Source of the DNA: an uncultured Duncaniella sp.
Lineage (GTDB): Bacteria > Bacteroidota > Bacteroidia > Bacteroidales > Muribaculaceae
DNA: 64,000 nt
Direction: 5' to 3'
NCBI GenBank assembly: GCA_958352885.1
Contig: CATWQI010000007.1
Location: 140,316-204,315 of the forward strand
Shown here: one piece after another, positions 37,095-45,273 of the stretch
Position numbering within the stretch: the stretch's first letter is position 1
Layout: every line of letters begins with the position of its first letter
Translations under genes and position numbers: made by a program
The notes under the pieces: model-generated
What the model saw: only the letters and a program-made list of their open reading frames with translations
The model's database searches: none
What the model was told of the DNA's origin: nothing

Positions 37095-37646
37095 ATGAAA
37101 AAGAAAATTTTAGGTATTGCACTCGTAGCTATGTCAATGGTAGCCTTCAGCGGAATGGCACAGACCTCGTCTGACAATAATACAACCAAAAAGGAATGTG
37201 TGAAAGGCGCAAAGAACGCCAAGCAGGTTCGCAAGAGCCAGGCCAACCCATTCGAAGGACTTAACCTTACCGAATCACAGCAGTCACAACTTCAGCAACT
37301 TGATAGCAAACGCAAGGCTGCCGCCCAGGAAAAGACAAAGTTGCGCATGGACAACAAACAACGCAATGACTCAGCCCGTATGGCAGAACGCCGTTCAGCC
37401 AAAAAGGCATATCTTGAAGATGTGAAAGCCATCATCGGTCCTGACCAATACGTGGTATTCCTCGAAAATATGTATGTAAACGGAGGCAACGGACCGCAAG
37501 GTAACAAAAGCGCATTCAATCAAGGCAAATCGACAAAAGCTCAGGGAAATCGCCAGGGACGCGGAGACCGCAAGGGCAAACGCAACGCACAACATGCAAA
37601 CAACAAATCAAACGTGACAACCACCGCCACCGGCTCTAATTCCTGA
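37095..37646 (+). CDS. Small secreted basic protein with LTxxQ-like motif
   Basis: 183 residues: signal peptide ending SGMAQ, then a charged helical region containing GLNLTESQQSQLQQL. This resembles the LTxxQ motif of Spy/CpxP periplasmic chaperones, though length and charge differ. The C-terminal 60 residues are low in complexity and rich in Gly, Asn, Lys, Arg and Gln. It lies 290 bases after the PepSY operon and is followed by a strong terminator. A sequence AACGTTCAG at 37024-37032 fits the LytTR half-site consensus, so regulation by the neighbouring system is possible. Confidence 0.65.
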   Translation: MKKKILGIALVAMSMVAFSGMAQTSSDNNTTKKECVKGAKNAKQVRKSQANPFEGLNLTESQQSQLQQLDSKRKAAAQEKTKLRMDNKQRNDSARMAERRSAKKAYLEDVKAIIGPDQYVVFLENMYVNGGNGPQGNKSAFNQGKSTKAQGNRQGRGDRKGKRNAQHANNKSNVTTTATGSNS

Positions 37647-37670
37647 TAATCGAGAAATCGGAATAATACA

Positions 37671-37717
37671 GGGGAGATGCAGTTATACATTAAGTTAGCG
37701 CATCTCCCCATCTTTTT
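37671..37717 (+). terminator. Rho-independent terminator after the LTxxQ-like gene
   Basis: Perfect 10-base inverted repeat GGGGAGATGC (37671-37680) and GCATCTCCCC (37700-37709) with a 19-base loop, followed by ATCTTTTT. Confidence 0.8.
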
Positions 37718-37816
37718 GTCATTCGCCACTTATGTATCGTCGTTTGCCATACCCGAATAAACTTTTCGTGACATTCATGTCTTATTACAATAGAATGTTT
37801 AATTGGTTATTAAAAT

Positions 37817-38797
37817 ATGGATTTCAAAAGATTCTCACTAAGCACTATTTTATCACTGATAGCTATCTGCGTGCTTCCGTCGGTAGCCTCATGCCAGAGT
37901 AAACGCGAAGGCAAAGTCGGCGGTCCACAGCTCGGGACACCCGGAGGCGGACCTGTAATAGACAAAACCGGCGACAGCATTCTGCAAGCCATGATAAAGG
38001 CTGAACTTCCATTGTTCAAACAGTTTGAATACACCGATGCGCAAACCGGCAAGACATTGAAATACAATCTTTACACGCCACAGACAGACAGTGTTAACGA
38101 TAAATACCCGCTTGTCCTGTTTATGGCAGACGCCAGCACTCCTGGTGACAGTTACACCACACCGCTCACTCAAGGTTATGGTGGATTGGTATGGGCAACC
38201 GACGAATGGCAGAAAGAACATCCTTGCTACGTCCTTGTACCACAATACTCGGGAGTAGCTGTCAATGATGCCTACGAACATACTGACGAAGTAGACATGG
38301 TGATTCGCCTGCTAAACAAGATTGTCAAGGACAACGAAAACATTGACTGCAACCGTCTCTACACCACAGGACAGTCAATGGGCGGTATGATATCCATGTA
38401 TTACAATATAACATATCCGGAAATTTTCGCTGCATCCATTTTTGTCGATTGCCATTGGGACACATCTAAATTCGACGAACTGGCAAGACATAAATTCACC
38501 TATGTGACAGCCGGGAAAAGCGGAAAATCGTTTGGCGACATCCAGGCCCTTGAGGATGCCGCAGAAAAGGACGGAATAAAATACGAATATGCCGAATGGA
38601 GTGCAAAATTACCTCAGGCAGAGCAGGACTCACTGGCTTCAGCCTTGCTGGCAAAAGGCGCTCCGGTAAATATCATAAATTTCTCACCAAAATCGGTACT
38701 TCCCGACGATGGTAAAGGTAGCGAACACATGTACTCTTTTGACTATGCCTACAAACTCACACCTGTGAGAGAATGGCTTTTCAGACAATCTAAATAA
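37817..38797 (+). CDS. Secreted alpha/beta hydrolase, probable esterase or peptidase
   Basis: 326 residues. The N-terminus is a signal sequence with a cysteine in VASCQSK, probably a lipoprotein. The alpha/beta-hydrolase core has YPLVLFMADAS after strand 3, the nucleophile elbow GQSMGG with the catalytic Ser, and a late His in GSEHMYSFDYAYK. The fold resembles PHB-depolymerase-like and prolyl-peptidase-like esterases; the substrate is unknown. It ends before its own terminator. Confidence 0.75.
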   Translation: MDFKRFSLSTILSLIAICVLPSVASCQSKREGKVGGPQLGTPGGGPVIDKTGDSILQAMIKAELPLFKQFEYTDAQTGKTLKYNLYTPQTDSVNDKYPLVLFMADASTPGDSYTTPLTQGYGGLVWATDEWQKEHPCYVLVPQYSGVAVNDAYEHTDEVDMVIRLLNKIVKDNENIDCNRLYTTGQSMGGMISMYYNITYPEIFAASIFVDCHWDTSKFDELARHKFTYVTAGKSGKSFGDIQALEDAAEKDGIKYEYAEWSAKLPQAEQDSLASALLAKGAPVNIINFSPKSVLPDDGKGSEHMYSFDYAYKLTPVREWLFRQSK

Positions 38798-38847
38798 AAT
38801 TCATGCAAGGTTTTTAATCGAATTGGCTTAGGGTAAATTCAATTCTG

Positions 38848-38880
38848 GCAGGGTTGCTCGTGAGTGCAACCTTGCTTTTA
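38848..38880 (+). terminator. Terminator after the hydrolase gene
   Basis: Arms GCAGGGTTGC (38848-38857) and GCAACCTTGC (38866-38875) pair over ten bases with one G-T, 8-base loop, then TTTTA. Confidence 0.7.
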
Positions 38881-38916
38881 TAATATACCCGGCTCTATCA
38901 ACACACGCACAACGGG

Positions 38917-40293
38917 ATGAATATGGCACAGAACGGATTCTCAATACATAAATACGCAGCAATCATAGCAATCCTTATCGTACTTGTGATGACAGTCCTC
39001 GACGTAACTGTTGTCAATGTCGCATTACCGGTCCTTGCAGTGGAATTCGGCGTATCCGACTCCTACACTGTATGGATTGTTACCGCATACCAGCTCGTCA
39101 TCACCATGTTCCTGCTCCCGCTATCATCAGCAGGCGACCTTTTCAGCTACCGGCGCACATTTCTCATCGGTGTCACAACATTCACGCTTGCGTCCGCCCT
39201 ATGTGCCGCTTCACAGACATTCTACATGATCATCATCGCCCGAGCGCTCCAAGGCATCGGGGCCGCATGCGTGATGGGAGTGAATATCGCCCTCACACGA
39301 TTGATATATCCGCGCAACGTGCTCGGAAGAGGATTAGCCCTGAATGCAATGGTAATCGCCATCGCCACTGCCGCCGGACCGACAATAGCCGGAGCCATAT
39401 TGTCGATAGCCTCATGGCACTGGCTTTTTATTATAAATATACCGTTTGGCATCATCGCCTTCATTATCGGGAAAAGGCTCTTGCCTGCCAATCCGCCGAA
39501 ACCGGAAGTCCAAAAGTTTGATTGGATTGGAGCTGTTCAGAATGCAATCGTATTCGGTCTGATATTTTATTCATCAGGCAGTTTTGCCAGAAAAGGGGAA
39601 GACACCCCTACCCTCCTGCTCTTCGTTGTCGGTATCATTGTGGGTATATTCTATGTCCGCCGGCAACTTCATCGTCCATTACCCCTGCTCCCGGTTGACC
39701 TGTTTAGGATCAGGCTTTACACACTAAGCATATCTACATCCGTGTGCTCCTTCATTGCCCAGAACACCGCAATGATAGCATTACCATTCCTCTTTCTCAA
39801 CAGCTACGGCTACAACGCCATAACCACAGGATTACTCATGACCCCATGGCCTCTTGCCACAATGATAGTATCACCTATGGCGGCACGATTTGTCGAACGT
39901 CATAATCCCGGCAGGACGGCAGCATTCGGCATGGCAGTCTACTCCATCGGCATATTACTTCTCCTTATCCTGCCCTCCGAGAGCGCACATATATGGGACA
40001 TTGCATGGAGAATGGCTGTGTGCGGCATCGGATTCGGTTTATTCCAGACACCAAACAATATAGTCATGGTACTTGCCACACCTGTACACCGCACAGGTGG
40101 CGCCGGAGGCATGCAGAGCACAGCGCGCCTTGTGGGACAGACAACGGGCGCGACCCTTGTCACAGTAATATTTGCAGCTATTCCGACCACCATATCGGCA
40201 GTCCACACATGTCTATGCATCGCCATTGGATTTGCCATCACGGCAGGCATCTTTAGCATCTCACGCAAAGTCACCTCGCATCTTCCCAAATAA
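38917..40293 (+). CDS. DHA2-type MFS drug efflux transporter (EmrB/QacA-like)
   Basis: 458 residues with about fourteen membrane segments. Characteristic features are LDVTVVNVALPVLAVEFGVS in the first helix, WIVTAYQLVITMFLLPLSS, the loop GDLFSYRRTFLIGV, and RALQGIGAACVMGVNIALTR. It likely exports amphiphilic compounds. No fusion-protein partner gene (emrA) is adjacent. It is the last gene before the polysaccharide locus. Confidence 0.88.
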   Translation: MNMAQNGFSIHKYAAIIAILIVLVMTVLDVTVVNVALPVLAVEFGVSDSYTVWIVTAYQLVITMFLLPLSSAGDLFSYRRTFLIGVTTFTLASALCAASQTFYMIIIARALQGIGAACVMGVNIALTRLIYPRNVLGRGLALNAMVIAIATAAGPTIAGAILSIASWHWLFIINIPFGIIAFIIGKRLLPANPPKPEVQKFDWIGAVQNAIVFGLIFYSSGSFARKGEDTPTLLLFVVGIIVGIFYVRRQLHRPLPLLPVDLFRIRLYTLSISTSVCSFIAQNTAMIALPFLFLNSYGYNAITTGLLMTPWPLATMIVSPMAARFVERHNPGRTAAFGMAVYSIGILLLLILPSESAHIWDIAWRMAVCGIGFGLFQTPNNIVMVLATPVHRTGGAGGMQSTARLVGQTTGATLVTVIFAAIPTTISAVHTCLCIAIGFAITAGIFSISRKVTSHLPK

Positions 40294-40342
40294 TTACAGC
40301 AGACATTACTTAAATCTTAAATTCTTAAACTCTCATCCAACT

Positions 40343-40359
40343 CTCTTGGGAAGAGATAC
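40343..40359 (+). repeat. Left inverted repeat of a candidate invertible promoter
   Basis: CTCTTGGGAAGAGATAC. It is the exact reverse complement of 40537-40553. The core CTCTTGGGAAGAG is itself nearly palindromic. A wider comparison also shows direct similarity between 40335-40366 and 40532-40563 (25 of 32 bases). Confidence 0.8.
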
Positions 40360-40536
40360 TTAACTGTGGGCAAAATTACTATATTCCGTTGAATTATGCA
40401 ACTTATACCTTGATTTTAAGTCCTGCCACACAATTGTGGCAAGTATACCACAGGTTGCCTTCTATTTCCATATTGATTTAATTTTTATATTTGAGACACT
40501 CCTATCGACTGGTTATCAGACTGATATTTTCCATCC
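40360..40536. promoter_or_regulatory. Candidate invertible promoter segment controlling the polysaccharide locus
   Basis: 177 bases between two perfect 17-base inverted repeats. On the minus strand a complete promoter is seen: TTG (40399-40401), 20 bases, TAATTTTG (40371-40378). On the plus strand there is only a -7 element, TATATTTG (40486-40493), without a good -33. In the orientation present here the better promoter points away from the locus. Inversion would put its -7 at about 40518-40525 and the transcript start just before the right repeat. A hairpin TGCCACA-CAAT-TGTGGCA lies at 40424-40441. Similar arrangements drive phase-variable capsules in Bacteroides; switching here is inference. 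Confidence 0.65.
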
Positions 40537-40553
40537 GTATCTCTTCCCAAGAG
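40537..40553 (+). repeat. Right inverted repeat of the candidate invertible promoter
   Basis: GTATCTCTTCCCAAGAG, the reverse complement of 40343-40359. It is followed by TTACTTAACT, echoing ATACTTAACT at the inner side of the left repeat. Confidence 0.8.
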
Positions 40554-40601
40554 TTACTTAACTATTAGCCGCATATACAAATAATATATTGAGGCTTGAT
40601 A

Positions 40602-42170
40602 ATGAGTATTGACTCAGCCTTTTCGCCGGATAACTTTTCATCAATCCCTATTGCAAAAACATCACAATCAGGGAGAAGGAAGAGTATGGACAAAACAAGG
40701 CAGCGCTTAGAACCCGTAATACCGCTACAAAACGCTGACAAAAAGCAAGATACATCAATTCCAATAATCGATTTTTTCGAAGCGGAAACAGCTAAATTAG
40801 CACCTGCGACAGCCAAATCATATATTTGGGCAATTGATTCGTTAAGGACATCCATAATCCGCAGCAATTTCACATCCCTGCCGTTTAACATTGACGTTAT
40901 TAATCAGTGGATTAACGATATGGCTGTCAATGGCTACACACTCTCTACAGCAAAATATTACCTTAACAACATTCTCTCCCTTTACCGCAAAGCCATAAAC
41001 GCCGGACTTGCTTCCGATAACGAGTTAATCACCAAAACAAAAAGCCTGTTAAATGAAACACCCGCCGAAAGCGAGAATTTACCAGACATCATAGATGCCT
41101 CAATCATCAAAAGCCTGACCAAAGTATCGGATAGCAACAACTCAGTCAAACTTCTTTGCGACATTCTGTTGTTCTCAATCTACAACCGAGGATTGACATT
41201 GGACGAGATTATCACGCTACGCAAAGACTCCACCTTGCCGATGCCCCGATGTGCCATTGAGATTGCAAAACAATGGGAAAGCGCAAACCGCAGATACATA
41301 TTCCCCCTGAACCAAGGACGCACCACAGCATTAAAAATCAAAAAAGACTTAGTCAGCAAACTATCTGCCATACTCAGCCATTATTCCCGAAAAACAGTCA
41401 TTTTCGACACCCGAACCCCCAAAATAGCATGGATATCATGCGCACTCGCTCATGGTATCGATGCCACAAAGATAATAGCAGCTATCGGCGAAAAACCGGC
41501 TGTCAACTCAGCATTGGCACTCCTTCCCGGCAGCGAAATCTCCCCCGACGAACTGGCAACTATCACCTCCGATGTCGCTGAATACATCTCCTCAAATCCA
41601 AAACACTGGCACGCAATGCACCTCCGCAACCGCATCACACCAGCCGACATAAAGGACAGAATATCATCCTATAGTGATGGAAAAATGGAGATGCCCGCAA
41701 CATTTTACCCTATGGAGAGCATAGCTAAACGAGTCGGGAAAAAACTCAGACATGAGACCAAAGCCGTTATCGAAAATGTACTCTTCTTCAAATCTGCCGA
41801 TGACGAGATAAAACCCCTCTTCCGCATAATTGGTGACATGGCATGGTGCTACAAACAGGCAAACACCCCCGACAGTCCGTATGCCACCATATCCGACAGC
41901 AGCATGGCGGCATTCCAGCAGATGATTCGCCAATTCACCCCCGACATTGAAATATCACTCCACCGCAACCGCCCTGACATGCTCAACCGGAAAGTACGAA
42001 TCACCGGCGGTCCCATGGCTGGATACGAAGGCATAATCTCCGAAATAGTCAGCGATGGCGACGGAAGCCCACTTACACGAATCTTCCGTCTCGAAATCAC
42101 CGGCAGCTACCAAATCGAGTGGATGGTGAAAATTGCCGAAGCATACATCCAGGATATTCAGGATGACTGA
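40602..42170 (+). CDS. Fusion of degenerate tyrosine-recombinase-like domain with UpxY/NusG-like antiterminator
   Basis: 522 residues from the ATG at 40602. Residues about 48-140 resemble the core-binding (SAM-like) domain of tyrosine recombinases. Residues 180-310 resemble the catalytic fold: IYNRGLTLDEIITL matches the Bacteroidota recombinase box I (FYTRGMSFVDMAYL) and keeps its Arg (196). In KIAWISCALAHGIDATKI the box II positions H-x-x-R are not kept, GH is GE (296-297), and the Tyr position falls on Ala (306). It should therefore be unable to cut DNA. From KHWHAMHLRNR (about 335) the protein becomes a NusG N-terminal domain as in UpxY, with a KOW-like end (KVRITGGPMAGYEGIISEIV). It is the first gene after the candidate invertible promoter. 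Confidence 0.75.
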   Translation: MSIDSAFSPDNFSSIPIAKTSQSGRRKSMDKTRQRLEPVIPLQNADKKQDTSIPIIDFFEAETAKLAPATAKSYIWAIDSLRTSIIRSNFTSLPFNIDVINQWINDMAVNGYTLSTAKYYLNNILSLYRKAINAGLASDNELITKTKSLLNETPAESENLPDIIDASIIKSLTKVSDSNNSVKLLCDILLFSIYNRGLTLDEIITLRKDSTLPMPRCAIEIAKQWESANRRYIFPLNQGRTTALKIKKDLVSKLSAILSHYSRKTVIFDTRTPKIAWISCALAHGIDATKIIAAIGEKPAVNSALALLPGSEISPDELATITSDVAEYISSNPKHWHAMHLRNRITPADIKDRISSYSDGKMEMPATFYPMESIAKRVGKKLRHETKAVIENVLFFKSADDEIKPLFRIIGDMAWCYKQANTPDSPYATISDSSMAAFQQMIRQFTPDIEISLHRNRPDMLNRKVRITGGPMAGYEGIISEIVSDGDGSPLTRIFRLEITGSYQIEWMVKIAEAYIQDIQDD

Positions 42171-43089
42171 CATACTCAAACTAATCTCCTACGCCGAAAA
42201 GCTACGACCCCTCCCCGCTAAAATGAGCATAGAGGACATCGAAGCCGAAATGCGCATACTTGAGACAATCGCCAACCTCCGCTTCATCGGAAAGCTTGAC
42301 GACAGCATATCCACCGCCGAAATACATCAGAAAACAAGGAATCTTCTGGACATCACACTGAAATATTTCGAATCGACCACATCACTCAAAAAACGCTCAC
42401 GCATACTCCTCACCATATACCGGCTCGCCACCGAGCTGCCATTGCCCGGCAACAAATCCAAAATACTGACAGACTACTACCGGAGAGTCGACACCATTTA
42501 CACCGAGTGGCGCAACAATTCAAAGCACGACGTAGCCACCAACTCCTATATATTCTGCAACCTCGTCAACTACTTCAGCGACATTGACGACACGACTGAA
42601 AGCCATAACGCCGACCCACGGCTAAACCTCATACACAACGAGGCATCCTCCGCTGTCGACGAGCTCACCCCAACCGCCGGCGGCGGATACCACTGGGAAA
42701 ACATGGACCTCTCAGTAGCCCTTCACCGCCTCTCATTCCTCGCCTCCTACTGCCACGGCTTCCACATCACCACACCGCCTATAGAATACCAAGGCGCACT
42801 CCGACACTACACCTCAACCCTAATCTCCGTACCACCCGGTCACCTCTCCACCATCCGAATGCAGATTCAACTGTCCGACATCCTCTTCCTCACCCCCGTC
42901 AATCTCCCCCGAACTCTCCTCCCAGGCACATCACCACAAATACCTCCTCCCGACCCATCACAACCAACCCCATCACACCCCACCCTCTCCTACTCCACCC
43001 TCTCCTACCCCCTAACCTCCCTCCTCATCCGCACCACCCTCCATCACCTCCTCACCCACCCCACGCATAATAATAAAATCAATACCTAA
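42163..43089 (+). CDS. Unknown protein in the position of upxZ, with low-complexity C-terminus
   Basis: 308 residues; the ATG at 42163 overlaps the antiterminator stop by 8 bases (ATGACTGA). The first 240 residues are soluble and largely helical, with no recognised motif; I see no convincing likeness to known UpxZ. The last 60 residues are rich in Pro, Ser, Thr, Leu and His, with the repeat TLSYSTLSYP. The underlying DNA is almost free of G on the coding strand (next entry). Coupling and position suggest a regulator acting with the antiterminator. Confidence 0.6.
   Translation: MTDILKLISYAEKLRPLPAKMSIEDIEAEMRILETIANLRFIGKLDDSISTAEIHQKTRNLLDITLKYFESTTSLKKRSRILLTIYRLATELPLPGNKSKILTDYYRRVDTIYTEWRNNSKHDVATNSYIFCNLVNYFSDIDDTTESHNADPRLNLIHNEASSAVDELTPTAGGGYHWENMDLSVALHRLSFLASYCHGFHITTPPIEYQGALRHYTSTLISVPPGHLSTIRMQIQLSDILFLTPVNLPRTLLPGTSPQIPPPDPSQPTPSHPTLSYSTLSYPLTSLLIRTTLHHLLTHPTHNNKINT
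42900..43075 (+). promoter_or_regulatory. C-rich, G-poor stretch resembling a Rho utilisation site
   Basis: From 42961 to 43020 the coding strand has 37 C and no G; from 43021 to 43075 only two G. It includes a tandem 15-base repeat with unit core CCACCCTCTCCTAC. RNA this rich in C and free of G is what Rho binds. It sits at the end of the second gene, just before rfbF, and so could be a termination zone overcome by the NusG-like protein. The composition is seen; the role is inferred. Confidence 0.5.
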
Positions 43090-43106
43090 CCGAATAATAA
43101 TATCTA

Positions 43107-43907
43107 ATGAAAGTAGTTTTACTCGCCGGAGGATTCGGTTCACGCATCTCCGAAGAATCGCAATTCAAGCCGAAACCTATGATTGAAATAGGCGGAATGC
43201 CTATATTGTGGCATATAATGAAAGAATATGCCTATTACGGACATACTGAGTTCATAATTTGTGCCGGCTATCGCCAGGAATACATTAAGGAATGGTTTGC
43301 GAACTACTTTCTCCACAATTCGGACGTCACTTTTGATTACCGCGACAACAAGAATGAAATGACGGTACATTGCAGCAATTGCGAACCATGGAAAGTGACT
43401 GTGGTAGACACCGGATACAACACTATGACCGGTGGACGCATCAAGCGCATTCAGAAATATGTCGGCAACGAGCCTTTCTTCATGACATACGGTGATGGTG
43501 TATGCGATGTCAACATCAACAATCTCCTTGATTTCCACCGTTCACACAATAAGATAGCGACACTGACCGCTGTTAAAATAGCCCAGGACAAGGGAGTGCT
43601 GAACATTGGAGGAGATTTCGCAGTAAAATCATTCAGAGAAAAGAACATGACAGATGGAGCACCAATCAATGCTGGATATATGGTTTTAGAGCCTGAGATT
43701 TTTGATTATATCGCTGGTGATGATTGCGTGTTTGAACGCACACCATTGGAAAGATTAGTTAATGACGGACAATTAATGTCATATATCCACGAAGGATTCT
43801 GGCAATGCATGGACAATATACGAGAGAAAGCTATGCTTGAAAAATTACTTGCCGCAAATGCCGCTCCTTGGAAAAAATGGGAAAGAGAAGTACCTCAAAA
43901 TTATTAA
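43107..43907 (+). CDS. rfbF: Glucose-1-phosphate cytidylyltransferase
   Basis: Makes CDP-glucose from CTP and glucose-1-phosphate, the first step toward 3,6-dideoxyhexoses. 266 residues, with the nucleotidyltransferase start LLAGGFGSRISEESQFKPKP, then FMTYGDGVCDVNINNLLDFH and NAGYMVLEPEIF. Length and motifs match RfbF/AscA. First biosynthetic gene after the regulatory pair. Confidence 0.95.
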   Translation: MKVVLLAGGFGSRISEESQFKPKPMIEIGGMPILWHIMKEYAYYGHTEFIICAGYRQEYIKEWFANYFLHNSDVTFDYRDNKNEMTVHCSNCEPWKVTVVDTGYNTMTGGRIKRIQKYVGNEPFFMTYGDGVCDVNINNLLDFHRSHNKIATLTAVKIAQDKGVLNIGGDFAVKSFREKNMTDGAPINAGYMVLEPEIFDYIAGDDCVFERTPLERLVNDGQLMSYIHEGFWQCMDNIREKAMLEKLLAANAAPWKKWEREVPQNY

Positions 43908-43929
43908 TCATAACGAATACTACAAATAT

Positions 43930-45273
43930 ATGAGCAAAAAGGAAGAACTAAAGCAGCGTATCCTTGAACTGACTCGGGAATATTATAAAGAGTCACACGG
44001 GCAGAAAAAGGCATTTGTCCCTGGTGAGACATTTGTCAACTATGGAGGCAGGCACTTTGACGATGCTGAGATAGTCAATCTTGTTGACTCTTCGCTTGAT
44101 TTCTGGCTTACCGCAGGACCGTGGGCGCAGAAGTTTGAACGTGAATTCGCCAAGTGGCTCGGTGTGCGTTACTGCTCCCTTACCAATTCCGGCTCCTCAG
44201 CCAATCTGCTTGCGTTTTCAGCTTTGACCTCTCCCCAGCTTGGTGACCGTCAGATAAAACGTGGTGACGAAGTAATTACCGTAGCTTGTGGATTCCCCAC
44301 CACCGTGACTCCGTGCATACAGTACGGAGCCGTACCGGTGTTCGTTGATGTTACAGTACCTGAATACAACATTGATGTCACAATGCTTGAGAAAGCACTT
44401 TCACCTAAGACAAAGGCTGTAATGATTGCCCACTCGCTTGGCAATCCGTTTGACCTCAAGTCAGTCAAAGAATTCTGTGACAGGCATAATCTCTGGCTCG
44501 TGGAAGACAACTGCGACGCATTAGGTTCCACCTATGAAATAGCCGGCGAAATCCGTAAGACGGGAACAATCGGCGACATAGGCACAAGCTCATTCTATCC
44601 GCCCCATCACATGACCATGGGCGAAGGCGGTGCTGTCTATACTAATAACCCCCTGCTGCACAAACTCGTGAACTCATTCCGCGACTGGGGGCGCGACTGC
44701 TGGTGCATGGGTGGCGTTGACAATACCTGCGGTTGCCGTTTCACCAAACAGTTTGGTGAGTTGCCATTGGGTTATGACCATAAGTACGTATACTCACATT
44801 TCGGCTATAACCTCAAGGTGACAGACATGCAGGCAGCCATAGGATGCGCACAGCTTCTGAAGCTCGATAACATCGTAGAGAGTCGCCGGCATAATTTCAG
44901 GGTGCTCCGCAACGGACTCGAAGGTACTCCATGGCTCATACTCCCCGAACCGCAGAAAGACTCCAACCCGTCATGGTTTGGATTCCTAATTTCAGTGGAG
45001 GAGGATGCTCCTTTTTCTCGAAACGACCTCGCCAAATATCTTGAAGCTCATAAAATACAAACTCGTAATCTCTTTGCCGGCAATCTGCTTAAACATCCGG
45101 CATTTGACCAGTTAAAGCAGGAAGGCAAAGGTTACAAAGTAGTCGGCGACTTCAAAGGAACCGATTTCATAATGAACAATACCCTGTGGATTGGTGTCTA
45201 TCCAGGCATGACAGAAGAGATGCTTGGGTACATGATTAAGACCATCAAGGAGTTTGTGGCACAACATGAATAA
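43930..45273 (+). CDS. rfbH: CDP-4-keto-6-deoxy-D-glucose 3-dehydrase
   Basis: PMP-dependent, [2Fe-2S] enzyme that removes the C3 hydroxyl in 3,6-dideoxyhexose synthesis. 447 residues from the ATG at 43930 (an upstream frame from 43837 overlaps rfbF and is not used). In place of the aminotransferase Lys it has His in SFYPPHHMTMGEGG (226-227), the mark of the E1 dehydrase. The cluster cysteines appear as DCWCMGGVDNTCGC (C-x-C-x7-C, 257-267) plus Cys195. The matching reductase (E3) is not seen in the window. Confidence 0.95.
   Translation: MSKKEELKQRILELTREYYKESHGQKKAFVPGETFVNYGGRHFDDAEIVNLVDSSLDFWLTAGPWAQKFEREFAKWLGVRYCSLTNSGSSANLLAFSALTSPQLGDRQIKRGDEVITVACGFPTTVTPCIQYGAVPVFVDVTVPEYNIDVTMLEKALSPKTKAVMIAHSLGNPFDLKSVKEFCDRHNLWLVEDNCDALGSTYEIAGEIRKTGTIGDIGTSSFYPPHHMTMGEGGAVYTNNPLLHKLVNSFRDWGRDCWCMGGVDNTCGCRFTKQFGELPLGYDHKYVYSHFGYNLKVTDMQAAIGCAQLLKLDNIVESRRHNFRVLRNGLEGTPWLILPEPQKDSNPSWFGFLISVEEDAPFSRNDLAKYLEAHKIQTRNLFAGNLLKHPAFDQLKQEGKGYKVVGDFKGTDFIMNNTLWIGVYPGMTEEMLGYMIKTIKEFVAQHE

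Noticed and set aside
40424..40441. Hairpin TGCCACA-CAAT-TGTGGCA as a terminator
   Set aside because: No T-run follows on either strand; it is noted only as part of the candidate invertible segment.
42133..42162. Upstream TTG extension of the second gene of the polysaccharide locus
   Set aside because: The ATG at 42163 makes a typical coupled overlap with the antiterminator stop; the extension adds only sequence overlapping the other frame.
43837..43929. Upstream extension of rfbH
   Set aside because: It overlaps the rfbF coding end; RfbH proteins start close to the MSKKEEL sequence encoded at 43930.
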